NCBI GenBank assembly: GCA_019245115.1 | Contig: JAFARZ010000209.1 | Span: 1-61,570 of the forward strand | Direction of reading: 5' to 3' | Source: Streptosporangiaceae bacterium | GTDB taxonomy: Bacteria; Actinomycetota; Actinomycetes; Streptosporangiales; Streptosporangiaceae | DNA: 61,570 nucleotides | Part shown: one piece after another, positions 15,153 to 23,152 of the stretch | How positions within the stretch are numbered: the stretch's first letter is position 1 | Layout of the letters: each line of letters starts with the position of its first letter | Program-made: the position numbers and the translations under genes | The notes under the pieces: generated by a model | The model's database searches: none | The model's input: only the letters and a program-made list of their open reading frames with translations | Told to the model about the DNA's origin: nothing

Positions 15153-16773
15153 CCTAGAACGGGCCTACCGGGACGAGGCCCGCAGGATCCGCGCGTCGCT
15201 GGCCGCGCGGCTCGGCGACGTCGGGCTGGCCGAGGACGCGGTGCAGGACGCGTTCGTCGAGGCCCTCGAGCACTGGCAGGGCCACGTCCCGGCCAACCCC
15301 GGGGGCTGGCTGGCCACCACGGCCCGCCGTAAGGCTATCGACCGGCTCAGGCGCGCCCGGGTTGGCGAGGAAAAGCTGTCCCTTCTCGCCGTTACGCCGG
15401 AACAACCAGATGAAACGAACGACGATGAGTTGCTCGGCATGATATTCGCGTGTTGCCATCCGGCACTGTCCCGGGACTCCCAGATAGCGCTCACGCTGCG
15501 CGCGGTCTGCGGCCTGACCACGGCGGAAATCGCGGCGGCCTTCCTGACCAGCGAGACCGCCATGACGCAGCGCCTGCTGCGGGCCCGTAAGGCCGCCACG
15601 GGTCAGGTGCGTGTGCCCGATCCGGACGACCTGGCCGGCCGGCTCGCCGAGGTGCTGGCCGTTGTCTACCTGGTGTTCAACGAGGGTTACCTGGCCAGCG
15701 CCGGCCGCGAGCCGGCCCGGCGGGACCTGGCCGCGCAGGCGGTGTCGCTGACCCGCCTGCTGCATGACCTCATGCCCAGGGAGCCAGAGGTGCTCGGCCT
15801 GCTCGCCCTGCTCCTCCTGCACGAATCCCGGGCCGCGACCCGCTTCGATGGCTGGGGCCGGCTGATCAGGCTGGCCGACCAGGACCGCGCACGCTGGGAC
15901 CAGCGGCTCATCGCGGAGGCGATGCGCACGCTCGGCGCGGCGTTCATGTTCCGGCGACCGGGACCGTACCAGGTCCAGGCCGCCATCGCGGCGCTGCACG
16001 CCGAGGCGCCCTCCTACCCGGAAACCGACTGGCGGCAGATCCGCCTGCTGTATGACGAACTACAGGTCATGACGCCCTCGCCGGTGGTGCTGCTCAACCG
16101 GGCCGTCGCCACACGGTACGTGCTCGGTCCCGAGGCCGCGCTCGCCGAGATCGAGCCGCTCGCCGCCGCGCTGGACGGTTATCGCCTGTTCCACGCGCTC
16201 CGGTCTGGCCTGCTGACCTGCCTGGGCCGGGAGGCGGACGCGGCCGCCGCCAGCGAGCGAGCGCTCGCGCTGGCCAGTAACCCAGCCGAACGCGAGCTGC
16301 TCGCCCGCGGAATTTCGTTTTTATCCGGGGGGAGCCGTCCCCCCGGACCCCCCTGGCTACATCGGGACTATGGGGCGGACCTCGATCGTGATCCAGCCTC
16401 GGTCCACGCCGGGCCAGGTCTTCGCGATCTCGACCGCCTCGTCGATCGTGTCGGTCTCCAGGACCGAGTAGCCGCCGAGGGCTTCCTTCGTCTCCATGAA
16501 CGGCCCGTCGGTCACGCCGGTGGCGCGGATCGTCTTGGCCGTGGCGGGCGGCTGAAGCTGCTGGCCACCGTCCGGCATCTTCGGCGTCGCGCCCCACTTC
16601 TCGTACCAGGCGAAGACCTCGGTGTACCAGGCCTGCTTCTCCTCCTCGGACTTGGCCAGGCCCTCGGGCGTGTCCGCGATCAGGATGACATATTTCATGG
16701 TGATCTCCTTTGCTGGCGTCGTTCTGTCAGCTCCACGAACGGGGCGACGCCGCTTCCGACATCGGCCCCCTAA
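15106..16773 (+). CDS. ECF42-type RNA polymerase sigma factor with C-terminal TPR-like extension
   Basis: Sigma region 2 (LGDVGLAEDAVQDAFVEAL, GGWLATTARRKAIDRLRR) and region 4 (GLTTAEIAAAFLTSETAMTQ) are followed by a long helical extension (about 170-400) with FNEGYL and VVLLNRAVA. This is the hallmark of the ECF42 group, which is genetically linked to DGPF proteins. A DGPF gene indeed lies antisense immediately downstream. The start is uncertain: no ATG or GTG is close to the conserved PDLERAYRDEA, so TTG 15106 (overlapping the hydratase) is my choice. The family-like end is near 16312. A G6/C6 hairpin then removes the expected stop, and the frame runs ~150 further codons antisense through the DGPF gene to 16773. 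That tail is probably not functional. Confidence 0.8.
   Translation: MPPSPKSARPISPAPDLERAYRDEARRIRASLAARLGDVGLAEDAVQDAFVEALEHWQGHVPANPGGWLATTARRKAIDRLRRARVGEEKLSLLAVTPEQPDETNDDELLGMIFACCHPALSRDSQIALTLRAVCGLTTAEIAAAFLTSETAMTQRLLRARKAATGQVRVPDPDDLAGRLAEVLAVVYLVFNEGYLASAGREPARRDLAAQAVSLTRLLHDLMPREPEVLGLLALLLLHESRAATRFDGWGRLIRLADQDRARWDQRLIAEAMRTLGAAFMFRRPGPYQVQAAIAALHAEAPSYPETDWRQIRLLYDELQVMTPSPVVLLNRAVATRYVLGPEAALAEIEPLAAALDGYRLFHALRSGLLTCLGREADAAAASERALALASNPAERELLARGISFLSGGSRPPGPPWLHRDYGADLDRDPASVHAGPGLRDLDRLVDRVGLQDRVAAEGFLRLHERPVGHAGGADRLGRGGRLKLLATVRHLRRRAPLLVPGEDLGVPGLLLLLGLGQALGRVRDQDDIFHGDLLCWRRSVSSTNGATPLPTSAP
16322..16356 (-). terminator. G6/C6 hairpin element, copy 3 (between convergent sigma factor and DGPF genes)
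   Basis: TCCGGGGGGA (16324-16333) and TCCCCCCGGA (16338-16347) are perfect 10-bp complements with loop GCCG, flanked by TTTTTA on one side and CCCCCC on the other. On the minus strand it reads GGGGGGTCC, hairpin, GGATAAAAA, the same order as copy 4. It spans the expected 3' end of the sigma gene and ends 1 bp before the DGPF stop. Confidence 0.72.
16357..16698 (-). CDS. DGPF/YCII-related domain protein
   Basis: This 113-residue protein starts MKYVILIADTPEG and carries the family-defining DGPF in VTDGPFMETKEALGGY. It also has an IDEAVEIAKTWPG helix and an IEVRPI strand. These are small dimeric ferredoxin-like proteins. In actinobacteria they are co-conserved with ECF42 sigma factors and are regulon members, but their biochemical role is not established. 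The GGAGATCACC ribosome-binding region lies directly upstream. The stop TAG adjoins the G6/C6 hairpin shared with the convergent sigma gene. Confidence 0.93.
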   Translation of the reverse strand: MKYVILIADTPEGLAKSEEEKQAWYTEVFAWYEKWGATPKMPDGGQQLQPPATAKTIRATGVTDGPFMETKEALGGYSVLETDTIDEAVEIAKTWPGVDRGWITIEVRPIVPM

Positions 16774-18116
16774 TTTCTTCCGGCGGTCAGCCGGGCCTCC
16801 ACGGTGAGCACCGCCTCATAGCGTCGCTGCACGTCGGCCCGGTCGGCGGCCTCGGGCACCGACCGCTCGCAGGCCCGGTCGATCATCGCGGCCTGCTCCA
16901 GCACCACCCGGCGCTGCCCGTCGTTCGTGGTCTCGGCCATGATCCGCGCCAGCGCCTCGAGCGACCGGATCATCACGGCCGGCATGCCCAGGCTGACCTG
17001 CCGGATCTTCTCGAACGCCCGCTGTACCAGCCGGTCGAAGGCCGGCTCGGCCGCGATGACCCGGATATATCCATGGCTGTCGCGGTGCACGCGCGCGGGG
17101 TGCCACTGCGTGGTGATCTTGCACAGGTTCTCGCCCAGCCAGTCGATGCAGGTCATCGCCGTGAACGGGTCATTGACGGCGGGGGAGAGCGCCCGGACCG
17201 CTATCTCGCTGAGCTGGTCGACGCCGAACGACACGTCCTGGGTGAGGGTCCGGTGCGGCCCGACGATGTGGGCGCGGCCCAGCGCCTGGCGGACCAGCGG
17301 AGCGGCCTCGGGCGGCCAGACGGTCGCGAACCGGTGGCCGCGCACCAGGAAGTGGCCGGGCCGGTGTTCCAGGCTGATCACGGCGTCGGCCCGGGCGGCC
17401 AGCTTGACCAGGTTCTGGTGCTTGATGAACTGCAGGTAGCCGCTGGCCGGGGCGAGCAGCACACTGCCTTCGGTCTCGGCCCGGGTGAGCAACTCCACCG
17501 CGGACGGGCCGCGGTCGCGGTCGGATGCCGGTTCCCGCGTGCCGCCCTGCACCTCGATCGCCTCGGTCAGGTCGGCCGCTATGCTCGCGATCACCTGCGG
17601 CAGCTGGATGGAGACGGCGGTGTGGTGAATGAAGTAGATGAGCACGGCCAGGTCCGCGACCATCAGCCCGAGGGTGATCGTCACCCCGATGTGCGGCACG
17701 AAGTCGCCGTGCGATCCGGGTCCGATAGAGACCAGCACCAGCACGGAGTACACGAACGTCGCCACGAACGTGCCGAGTGTGAGCTGGGTGCCTCGGTCAC
17801 GGATGAAGTTCCGCAGCATCCGGGGCCCGAACTGCGTCGACGCCAGCGTCAGCGTGACCAGGATGATGGAGAACACGACGCCCACGACGGTGATGACGGC
17901 GGCCGCGATCGCGGTCAGGATCTGCCGGGCCGCGTCCGCGGTACCGCTGATCACCCATGACGGAACGGTCAGCTCGCCCCGGTAGGCCGTGCGGTCGAGC
18001 GCGGTGGTCAACGCGAACAGCCCGATCGCCGCGATCACCTCGACGGCGGGCACGAACCACAGATTGGTTCGCAGCTCCTCCCGCCGCCAATGCGAGGCTA
18101 GCGCCGATGACCACAT
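16770..18116 (-). CDS. DUF2254 membrane protein
   Basis: The 448-residue protein has four predicted transmembrane segments in the first ~175 residues (around LWFVPAVEVIAAIGLFALTT, ILTAIAAAVITVVGVVFSII, LGTFVATFVYSVLVLVSIGP, ITLGLMVADLAVLIYFIHH). A long soluble C-terminal domain contains LASTQFGPRMLRNFI and LSPAVNDPFTAMTCIDWL, conserved in DUF2254. Molecular function is unknown. It lies 9 bp after the TetR gene, so it is probably the last gene of the MFS-TetR-DUF2254 operon. Confidence 0.88.
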   Translation of the reverse strand: MWSSALASHWRREELRTNLWFVPAVEVIAAIGLFALTTALDRTAYRGELTVPSWVISGTADAARQILTAIAAAVITVVGVVFSIILVTLTLASTQFGPRMLRNFIRDRGTQLTLGTFVATFVYSVLVLVSIGPGSHGDFVPHIGVTITLGLMVADLAVLIYFIHHTAVSIQLPQVIASIAADLTEAIEVQGGTREPASDRDRGPSAVELLTRAETEGSVLLAPASGYLQFIKHQNLVKLAARADAVISLEHRPGHFLVRGHRFATVWPPEAAPLVRQALGRAHIVGPHRTLTQDVSFGVDQLSEIAVRALSPAVNDPFTAMTCIDWLGENLCKITTQWHPARVHRDSHGYIRVIAAEPAFDRLVQRAFEKIRQVSLGMPAVMIRSLEALARIMAETTNDGQRRVVLEQAAMIDRACERSVPEAADRADVQRRYEAVLTVEARLTAGRN

Positions 18117-18125
18117 ATGCCGAGC

Positions 18126-18752
18126 TTAGAGGGGCAGGCCAGCCTCCAGCAGCGCGAGGGCAGCGTCGACTTGGTCAAATGACTCGTCGATCGTGCGCCA
18201 GCTCTGTTCTGCCCAGGTTTCCCACGGCACGGTGATCGCCATGATCACGCCCATCACCGCGCCGGCCATCGCGCGGACCGCGAGGTCGTCGGCGGGCCGT
18301 CCCGCCCGCTTGGCCACGGCCACCACGAAGGTGTTGATGGTGCGGGCGAACTCATCGATAGCCCGGGCTCGCACCTCGGGCACGGTGAAGGTCAGCGAGG
18401 TCGTCTCCCGGAGCATGGCCAGGTCGGCCCCGGTATAGGAAGCCAGAGCCTCACGGATCGCCGCCCGCATAGCAGCGATGGGGCTCAGCTCCGGCGGCTG
18501 CCGCTCCAGCGCTTCGAACATGCGGGTGTCCATGTCGTCCTGGAGGATCACATCTTCCTTGGTGGGGAAGTAGCGGAAGAACGTGCTGGGCGACACCTCG
18601 GCCGCCGCCGCGATCTGTTCCACCGTGGTGGCCTGATACCCCTGCTCCCGGAACAGCCGGAGCGCGTGCTCCCGGATGGAAGCACGCGTCCTGGCCTTTT
18701 TCCGCTCGCGCAGGCTCTGCTGCACTTCAGTCACACTCTGTCTATCCGTCAC
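18126..18752 (-). CDS. TetR-family transcriptional regulator
   Basis: The 208-residue regulator has an N-terminal helix-turn-helix, RASIREHALRLFREQGYQAT then VEQIAAAAEVSPSTFFRYF, followed by a helical ligand-binding domain. It starts at a GTG that overlaps the MFS stop (GTGA), so it is cotranscribed behind the pump. This is the usual arrangement for an autoregulated drug-efflux operon. The likely operator is the palindrome at 20421-20434. Confidence 0.93.
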   Translation of the reverse strand: MTDRQSVTEVQQSLRERKKARTRASIREHALRLFREQGYQATTVEQIAAAAEVSPSTFFRYFPTKEDVILQDDMDTRMFEALERQPPELSPIAAMRAAIREALASYTGADLAMLRETTSLTFTVPEVRARAIDEFARTINTFVVAVAKRAGRPADDLAVRAMAGAVMGVIMAITVPWETWAEQSWRTIDESFDQVDAALALLEAGLPL

Positions 18753-20395
18753 GAGGGCAATCCTGCCCTTTCCGCCGCGCTTTCACCGGCAACTACCTCA
18801 CCGGCGGGCCCGGAGGCCTGCCGGGGAAGGAAGATGAGGGCCAGGATCGCGCTCGCGAGCGCGATGCCTCCGCAGGCCCAGAGCATGACGTCCATTCCGT
18901 GGGCGAACGCCGTCCGGACGTTGTCGAGCAGTGCCGTTGAGTGCAATGTCTTCGCTACCTCAACCCCGCCCGCCACGCTGTTCTTCACCGCGGCGGCCAG
19001 CGAACCGGGCAGGTCGGCGACCGCCAGGCGAGCGTGGTAGCCGGAGCTGAGCACCGTGCCGAGTATGGCCACCCCGATGGTGGCGCCCACCTGGCGCAAC
19101 GCCGAGAGCAGTGCGGATCCGGAGCCGGCCCGGTCGGGAGCCAGCGCGCCGAGGGCGGCGTTCATCGCCTGCGGCATCGCGATGCCGAGCCCGAGCCCCG
19201 CCAGCGCGACCCAGGTCGCGGCGAACCCGGTGCCGCTGCTGACCGAGGTCGTGGCGCCCAGTCCGAGTGCGATGGCCATGATCAGGAATCCCACCGCGAC
19301 CAGCAGCTTGGCGCTTACAGCGCCAAAGGGGCGCGGCGTCGCCTGGACCGAGGAGCGAGGGACGAGCGACGAGGGAAGGCGTCGCCTCGAAGCGCCCCGG
19401 CGGCGCGAAGCCAACACCGTTCCGCCGATCATGCCGACCACCAGTCCGCCGACCAGCGGCAGCAGCCGCAGCCCGCTGCCCATGGCGTCGAAGCCGAGGA
19501 CTCCCTGGAAGTACTGCGGTAGCGCGAAGAACAACCCGAACATCGCGAAAGACACCAGCGTTGTCAGCACGGTTCCCCAGGTGAAGCCGCCCGAGCGGAA
19601 CAGCGCCAGTTCGATGAGCGGCTGGCCAGCCCCGTCATTGCCGGCCGCACGCCGGCGGCGTTCCCAGGCGACGAACACCGCGAGCACGATGAGCCCGGCG
19701 ACCATGGTGACGATCGCGGAGGTGTCACCCCAGCCGTTCTGTCCGGCCTTGATGAATCCGTAGGTGACGCCGGTCAGCCCTGCGCTGGACAGAACCACGC
19801 CGATACCGTCGATCCCGGGGCGCCGGCCGCTGCGCGATTCCGGCAGCAGGAAAATGACGGCGATGAGGGCGAGCGCGACGATCGGCACGTTGATCAGGAA
19901 CACCGAACCCCACCAGAAGTGGTCCAGCAGGTAACCGCCGACCACCGGGCCGATCGGGAAGCTGAGGTACGTGGCGGATGCCATGAGGGCGATCGCCTTC
20001 TGCCGCTCCTCGGGGGCGAACATGACCGGGATCACGGACAGCGACATGGGGAAGATCGCCGCGGCGCCCACCCCCAGTATCGCGCGGGCCGCGATGAGCT
20101 CTCCGGTGTTCGCCGCGTAGGAGCAGAGCACGGAGCTGATGCCGAACAGCGCGAGCGCGATCAGCAGGATCCGCTTGCGGCCGTAGCGGTCACCGAGCCG
20201 GCCCGCGGGCAGCATCGCCGCGGCCAGCACCAGGCTGTACGCGTCCGCGACCCACTGCAGGTCACCGGTCGACGCGTGCAGCTGCGCGGCGATCGACGGC
20301 AGTGCCAGGTTCAGCACGGTCAGGTCGAGCCCGACCACCAGGACGCTGGCCGCCATCGCGACCAGCGCCCACCACCTACGGCTCCCCTCAGCCAT
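18749..20395 (-). CDS. DHA2-family MFS multidrug efflux transporter (EmrB/QacA type)
   Basis: The 548-residue, 14-helix transporter carries motif C-type VVGLDLTVLNLALPSIA and motif A in LGDRYGRKRILL. Both are typical of DHA2 proton-drug antiporters. The ATG at 20395 has AAAGGG upstream; a GTG 9 bp earlier is possible. Between TVLASR and AKLLVAVGF, a loop that is normally short, there is a ~26-residue Arg/Ser/Pro-rich insertion. It is encoded by a palindromic element (19328-19398). Confidence 0.93.
   Translation of the reverse strand: MAEGSRRWWALVAMAASVLVVGLDLTVLNLALPSIAAQLHASTGDLQWVADAYSLVLAAAMLPAGRLGDRYGRKRILLIALALFGISSVLCSYAANTGELIAARAILGVGAAAIFPMSLSVIPVMFAPEERQKAIALMASATYLSFPIGPVVGGYLLDHFWWGSVFLINVPIVALALIAVIFLLPESRSGRRPGIDGIGVVLSSAGLTGVTYGFIKAGQNGWGDTSAIVTMVAGLIVLAVFVAWERRRRAAGNDGAGQPLIELALFRSGGFTWGTVLTTLVSFAMFGLFFALPQYFQGVLGFDAMGSGLRLLPLVGGLVVGMIGGTVLASRRRGASRRRLPSSLVPRSSVQATPRPFGAVSAKLLVAVGFLIMAIALGLGATTSVSSGTGFAATWVALAGLGLGIAMPQAMNAALGALAPDRAGSGSALLSALRQVGATIGVAILGTVLSSGYHARLAVADLPGSLAAAVKNSVAGGVEVAKTLHSTALLDNVRTAFAHGMDVMLWACGGIALASAILALIFLPRQASGPAGEVVAGESAAERAGLPS
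19328..19398. repeat. In-frame palindromic insertion inside the MFS gene
   Basis: The outer arms GGGGCGC (19328-19334) and GCGCCCC (19392-19398) are exact complements. Just inside lies a direct duplication of GGCGTCGCCT (19335-19344 and 19378-19387). The centre is rich in GAGCGAGGGACGAGCGACG, resembling the GCGAGCG-type REP sequence at 38184 and 53425. It encodes the extra loop of the transporter without breaking the frame. Confidence 0.6.
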
Positions 20396-20420
20396 GACAC
20401 CCACACCCTTTCGCCATAGT

Positions 20421-20474
20421 CTCTCAAATGAGAGTAACTATCAAAAGTATGAAACCCTCATTTGACATTGTCAA
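20421..20474 (-). promoter_or_regulatory. Promoter and TetR operator for the MFS-TetR operon
   Basis: On the minus strand TTGACA (20474-20469) and CATACT are separated by 17 bp, a good -35/-10 pair. The perfect palindrome CTCTCA-AA-TGAGAG (20421-20434) lies just after the -10. Its half TCAAATGAG recurs inverted inside the promoter spacer. A repressor bound here would block both initiation and elongation. Confidence 0.65.
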
Positions 20475-20715
20475 CCGCGATTTTGCCCGCACCCCCGCAC
20501 CCCGCGCCCCGCAACCCCGCACCCCGCACCCCCCGCACGCCCCCCGCACTCCCTGCACCCCGCAGCGCACCGCCGCGCCCCGGCTCCACTTCCCCAGGAT
20601 CGCATCGCGCCAGCGGCATCCACGAGGTCAGATCGCGCCAAACCCCGCCCGGAGCCGCCAGATCCCGCCATCAGCGCCCCCGCCCCATCCCCCTCCGTCG
20701 GCACCCCCTCCCGCC

Positions 20716-20775
20716 AAGGGGTACGTTGCGCCACTCACCCCCACCCAAGGGGTACGTAGCGCCAACCACCCCCTT
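20716..20775 (+). repeat. R3 tandem GGGGTAC hairpin repeat (locus 2)
   Basis: Two units, AAGGGGTACGTTGCGCCACT and AAGGGGTACGTAGCGCCAAC, each end in CACCCCC, at ~31-bp spacing. They match the array at 3655-3713. Confidence 0.75.
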
Positions 20776-20997
20776 AACCGCCGTCGCGCCGGCCCCGCGG
20801 CGCGCAACCGCCCCCTTTGCCGCCATCGCGCCACCCCGCCGCGCGCCCGCCCCCCGTTGCCGCATCGCGTCGCCCCCGCGGTGCGCCAGCCATCCCTTTT
20901 GCCGCCCGTCGCGCCGTCGGCCTCTCCCGGCGGTGTTGCACAAATCACCGCTATCGCCACATAGCGGACATCGCACCCCTCGGCTTGCGGAACAAAA

Positions 20998-21066
20998 GAG
21001 CCTCCCGGAAGGAAAGGCGCTGGAAAGCGGCGCCCTATCCTCCGCGAGGCTCTTAATTTCCACGCC
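20998..21066 (+). repeat. R2 structured repeat (copy B)
   Basis: Outer arms GAGCCT (20998-21003) and AGGCTC (21047-21052) are exact complements. Inside, GGCGC and GCGCC enclose TGGAAAGCG. The conserved CGGAAGGAAAGG and TATCCTCC lie between the stems, and the 3' block ends CCACGCC. Confidence 0.72.
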
Positions 21067-21170
21067 GCGGGACCGCGGGCGACGGACACAGCAGGGCAGA
21101 CATGCACAAAACGCCCAGCCGCCTGCGACGCCGAGATTACGAGTCGTTAACGCGACACGTACAACCGGTG

Positions 21171-21198
21171 CCCCCGTGGCGCCCCTTCTTCACGGGGG
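21171..21198. terminator. Strong hairpin in the repeat island
   Basis: CCCCCGTG (21171-21178) and CACGGGGG (21191-21198) form an 8-bp GC-rich stem with a 12-nt loop, followed by CCTTTCTTCC. It is terminator-like in either direction. No gene ends immediately beside it. Confidence 0.5.
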
Positions 21199-21341
21199 GC
21201 CTTTCTTCCGTGTTGTCCAGTGCGGTCGCCGTCCACACAACGGGTCATGTCCTAGCAGAACCGGCGGGGCGCCGATATCCGATTAATCGGTTATGGCGTA
21301 ACTATTCGGGTAGCGTCAGCGATCCGATTCGGATCCCTGTT

Positions 21342-21395
21342 CGGATGGATGTGGCAGCCGCCCGGTTATAACCGGGTGGCTGCCACATCCATCCG
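21342..21395. repeat. R1 54-bp palindrome (copy 2)
   Basis: The left arm CGGATGGATGTGGCAGCCG, the centre CCCGGTTATAACCGGG and the right arm TGGCTGCCACATCCATCCG are complementary at all but one position per arm (G opposite T). The left flank CCGATTCGGATCCCTGTT also resembles that of the copy at 52148. Confidence 0.85.
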
Positions 21396-21457
21396 GCCGC
21401 GCGGGCCTCGGTGCGGGGGCCGGTTGCGTCACGGGGGCGGGATGGTGCACGAGTCGC

Positions 21458-21483
21458 CATAGGCATAGGCATAGGCATAGGCA
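21458..21483 (+). repeat. CATAGG microsatellite
   Basis: Four perfect tandem copies of CATAGG plus CA, about 70 bp beyond the S53 peptidase stop. Confidence 0.8.
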
Positions 21484-21553
21484 CACGAGTTGCCGGAGGC
21501 GGCGGGAAGGCGCCAGAAGGTGGCGCCTTCCCGCCGCGAGGGTGATCGGGCTG

Positions 21554-23152
21554 TCAGCCCTTCAACCGGGCCAGGAGGGTTGTGGCGTCGGGGGATCCCA
21601 GGCCGGTGCAGGGATCCCAGCCCGGGCCGGCGTTGTAGGCGCCGTTCGATCCGGACACGATGTCGTTGAACCCGGCTACGCCGGTACCCGGAGCGATGCC
21701 CGCATACAGGACCGGCTGAATCAGCCCGAAGCGTGTCCCGGTCGCCTGGGCCAGCCGCGCGATCAGGGCGGCCCAGAGCGGCGCGACCGCGCTGGTTCCG
21801 CCCACGACCTGGCCTTTTCCGCCGGACATGATCTGGTAGCCGGTCTGGGGGTCCGCGTTGCCGGCGACATCGGGCACACCGCGGCCACCAGTCCCGGACC
21901 CCGAGCCGTGCTGGTGCCGGCGTGCTTCGTCCGCTATGTCCGCGGCGCTGCTACCGGCGCCGGCCGCCGCGCCGGCCGATGCTCCCGAACCCGCGCCGGC
22001 GCCGCTCGCGGCCGGTGGTACCCCGGCGTTCGCCTGCCACGACGGCACCGCGAATACGTCGCTTACGCCGCCGCCACCGGCACCGCCACCTGGGCCGTCG
22101 TTCCACACCGTTTCCGCGGAGATCGCGCCGGTGTCCGAGGCGACGAGCCGGGTCCCGCCGCAGCCCAGGGCGTGCGGCGACGACGCCGGGAAGTCGCAAT
22201 GCACGGATCCGTCCGTGGCCCCGTCCGAGGAACCGTTGTCGCCGGCGGCCACGCAAACCGTGATTCCCAGAGCGCCCGCGTCCGCGATCGCCCCGTCCAG
22301 CGCGGTCCGCCCCTGCCCGGTCCATGTGTCCTCGGACTGCCCCCACGAGATCGAGATCGCCACCGGAGCGGGCGACGCGTGCGCCGCGTCGGACACCGCA
22401 TCGACGAATCCCTGGTCAGAATTGGGCGCGAAGTAAACGAGCTGTGCCGCCCCTGGCGCGGCGGCGCCCAGCACGTCGATGTCCAGCGCGACCTCAACGT
22501 CGGCCCCGGACGGGTCGGATCCGGGGGCGTTCGACGCCCCGTCCACCGAAACCGCGGTCACCGATGGCGTCGGTACCCCCAGCCCGCTGAAATACGATGA
22601 CAGGTCCGACTGCGAGAAACCGCCGCCCAGCTCGACCAGCGCCACCGTCTGCCCGGTCCCGTCTGTCCCGCTCGGGAACTGGTAGACCGACGCCACCTGG
22701 GCCGGCGTGAACGATCCGGCGGGTGCGGCGGCCGCGGCACGGAAGTGCGGGCGTGCTTGCGGCCGGTCATCCAGCCCCAGCACTGCCTCTACCACACCAT
22801 CCAGTGATTGCGGCAGGTAGAGCGCGCCTTCGCGATAGCGATGCGTGACATCGTGCGAACGCACCATCCGCACCGACGTGCCGAACGCCTCCGACAGCTC
22901 GCCGATCGTCCCGGCCACCTTGACCCGGCGGGACGGAGCATGGACCGAGGTGATCGACAGTCCGAGCCCGGTGAGCACCGACCGTACCCGCTCGATGTCC
23001 TCGTCGGCGGCGCCGATGGCGCCCGGCGCCCTGCGCCGCAGCACCAGCGTCAGCTCGGCTCGCGCGGAGGTGTCGACGGGCCCGGCATCCGTAGCGCCCG
23101 TCAGCGGGGCGCGCTCGCTACCCGGCAGGGGGACGAGTGGTTCACTTGGCAT
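21554..23152 (-). CDS. S53 family peptidase (sedolisin/kumamolisin-like, acid protease)
   Basis: The 532-residue product begins at an ATG (23152) with GGAG five bases upstream. The longer open frame is not family-like. A pro-domain (about 1-150) contains YLPQSLDGVVEAVLGLDDRP, followed by the maturation region. The catalytic Glu and Asp lie in GADVEVALDIDVLG (near residues 220-224). The oxyanion Asp region is VAAGDNGSSDG, the nucleophile Ser is in GGTSAVAPLWA (near 453), and the calcium site is near the C-terminal GWDPCTGLGSPD. No classical signal peptide is visible, which also occurs in kumamolisins. A ~40-residue Ala/Gly/Ser-rich insertion sits between PSWQANAGVP and GRGVPDVAGNAD. These peptidases act at acidic pH. 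Confidence 0.93.
   Translation of the reverse strand: MPSEPLVPLPGSERAPLTGATDAGPVDTSARAELTLVLRRRAPGAIGAADEDIERVRSVLTGLGLSITSVHAPSRRVKVAGTIGELSEAFGTSVRMVRSHDVTHRYREGALYLPQSLDGVVEAVLGLDDRPQARPHFRAAAAAPAGSFTPAQVASVYQFPSGTDGTGQTVALVELGGGFSQSDLSSYFSGLGVPTPSVTAVSVDGASNAPGSDPSGADVEVALDIDVLGAAAPGAAQLVYFAPNSDQGFVDAVSDAAHASPAPVAISISWGQSEDTWTGQGRTALDGAIADAGALGITVCVAAGDNGSSDGATDGSVHCDFPASSPHALGCGGTRLVASDTGAISAETVWNDGPGGGAGGGGVSDVFAVPSWQANAGVPPAASGAGAGSGASAGAAAGAGSSAADIADEARRHQHGSGSGTGGRGVPDVAGNADPQTGYQIMSGGKGQVVGGTSAVAPLWAALIARLAQATGTRFGLIQPVLYAGIAPGTGVAGFNDIVSGSNGAYNAGPGWDPCTGLGSPDATTLLARLKG

Larger units (their letters stand above)
20475..21553. other. Gene-free repeat island
   Basis: I see no convincing gene here. 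Long open frames on both strands are Pro/Arg/Gly-rich and follow the extreme C-richness on the plus strand (20488-20575 is built of CCCCGCA-type units). The region holds an R3 array, an R2 copy, a strong hairpin, an R1 palindrome and a 6-bp microsatellite, in that order. Confidence 0.7.

Noticed and set aside
20998..21066. R2 as a cobalamin, c-di-AMP or c-di-GMP riboswitch
   Set aside because: It lacks the conserved cores of these classes, is too short, and is not upstream of matching genes.
20462..21286. Long Pro/Arg-rich open frames across the repeat island on both strands
   Set aside because: They follow strand C-richness, overlap one another and cross R2 and R3 repeats, and show no family-like sequence.
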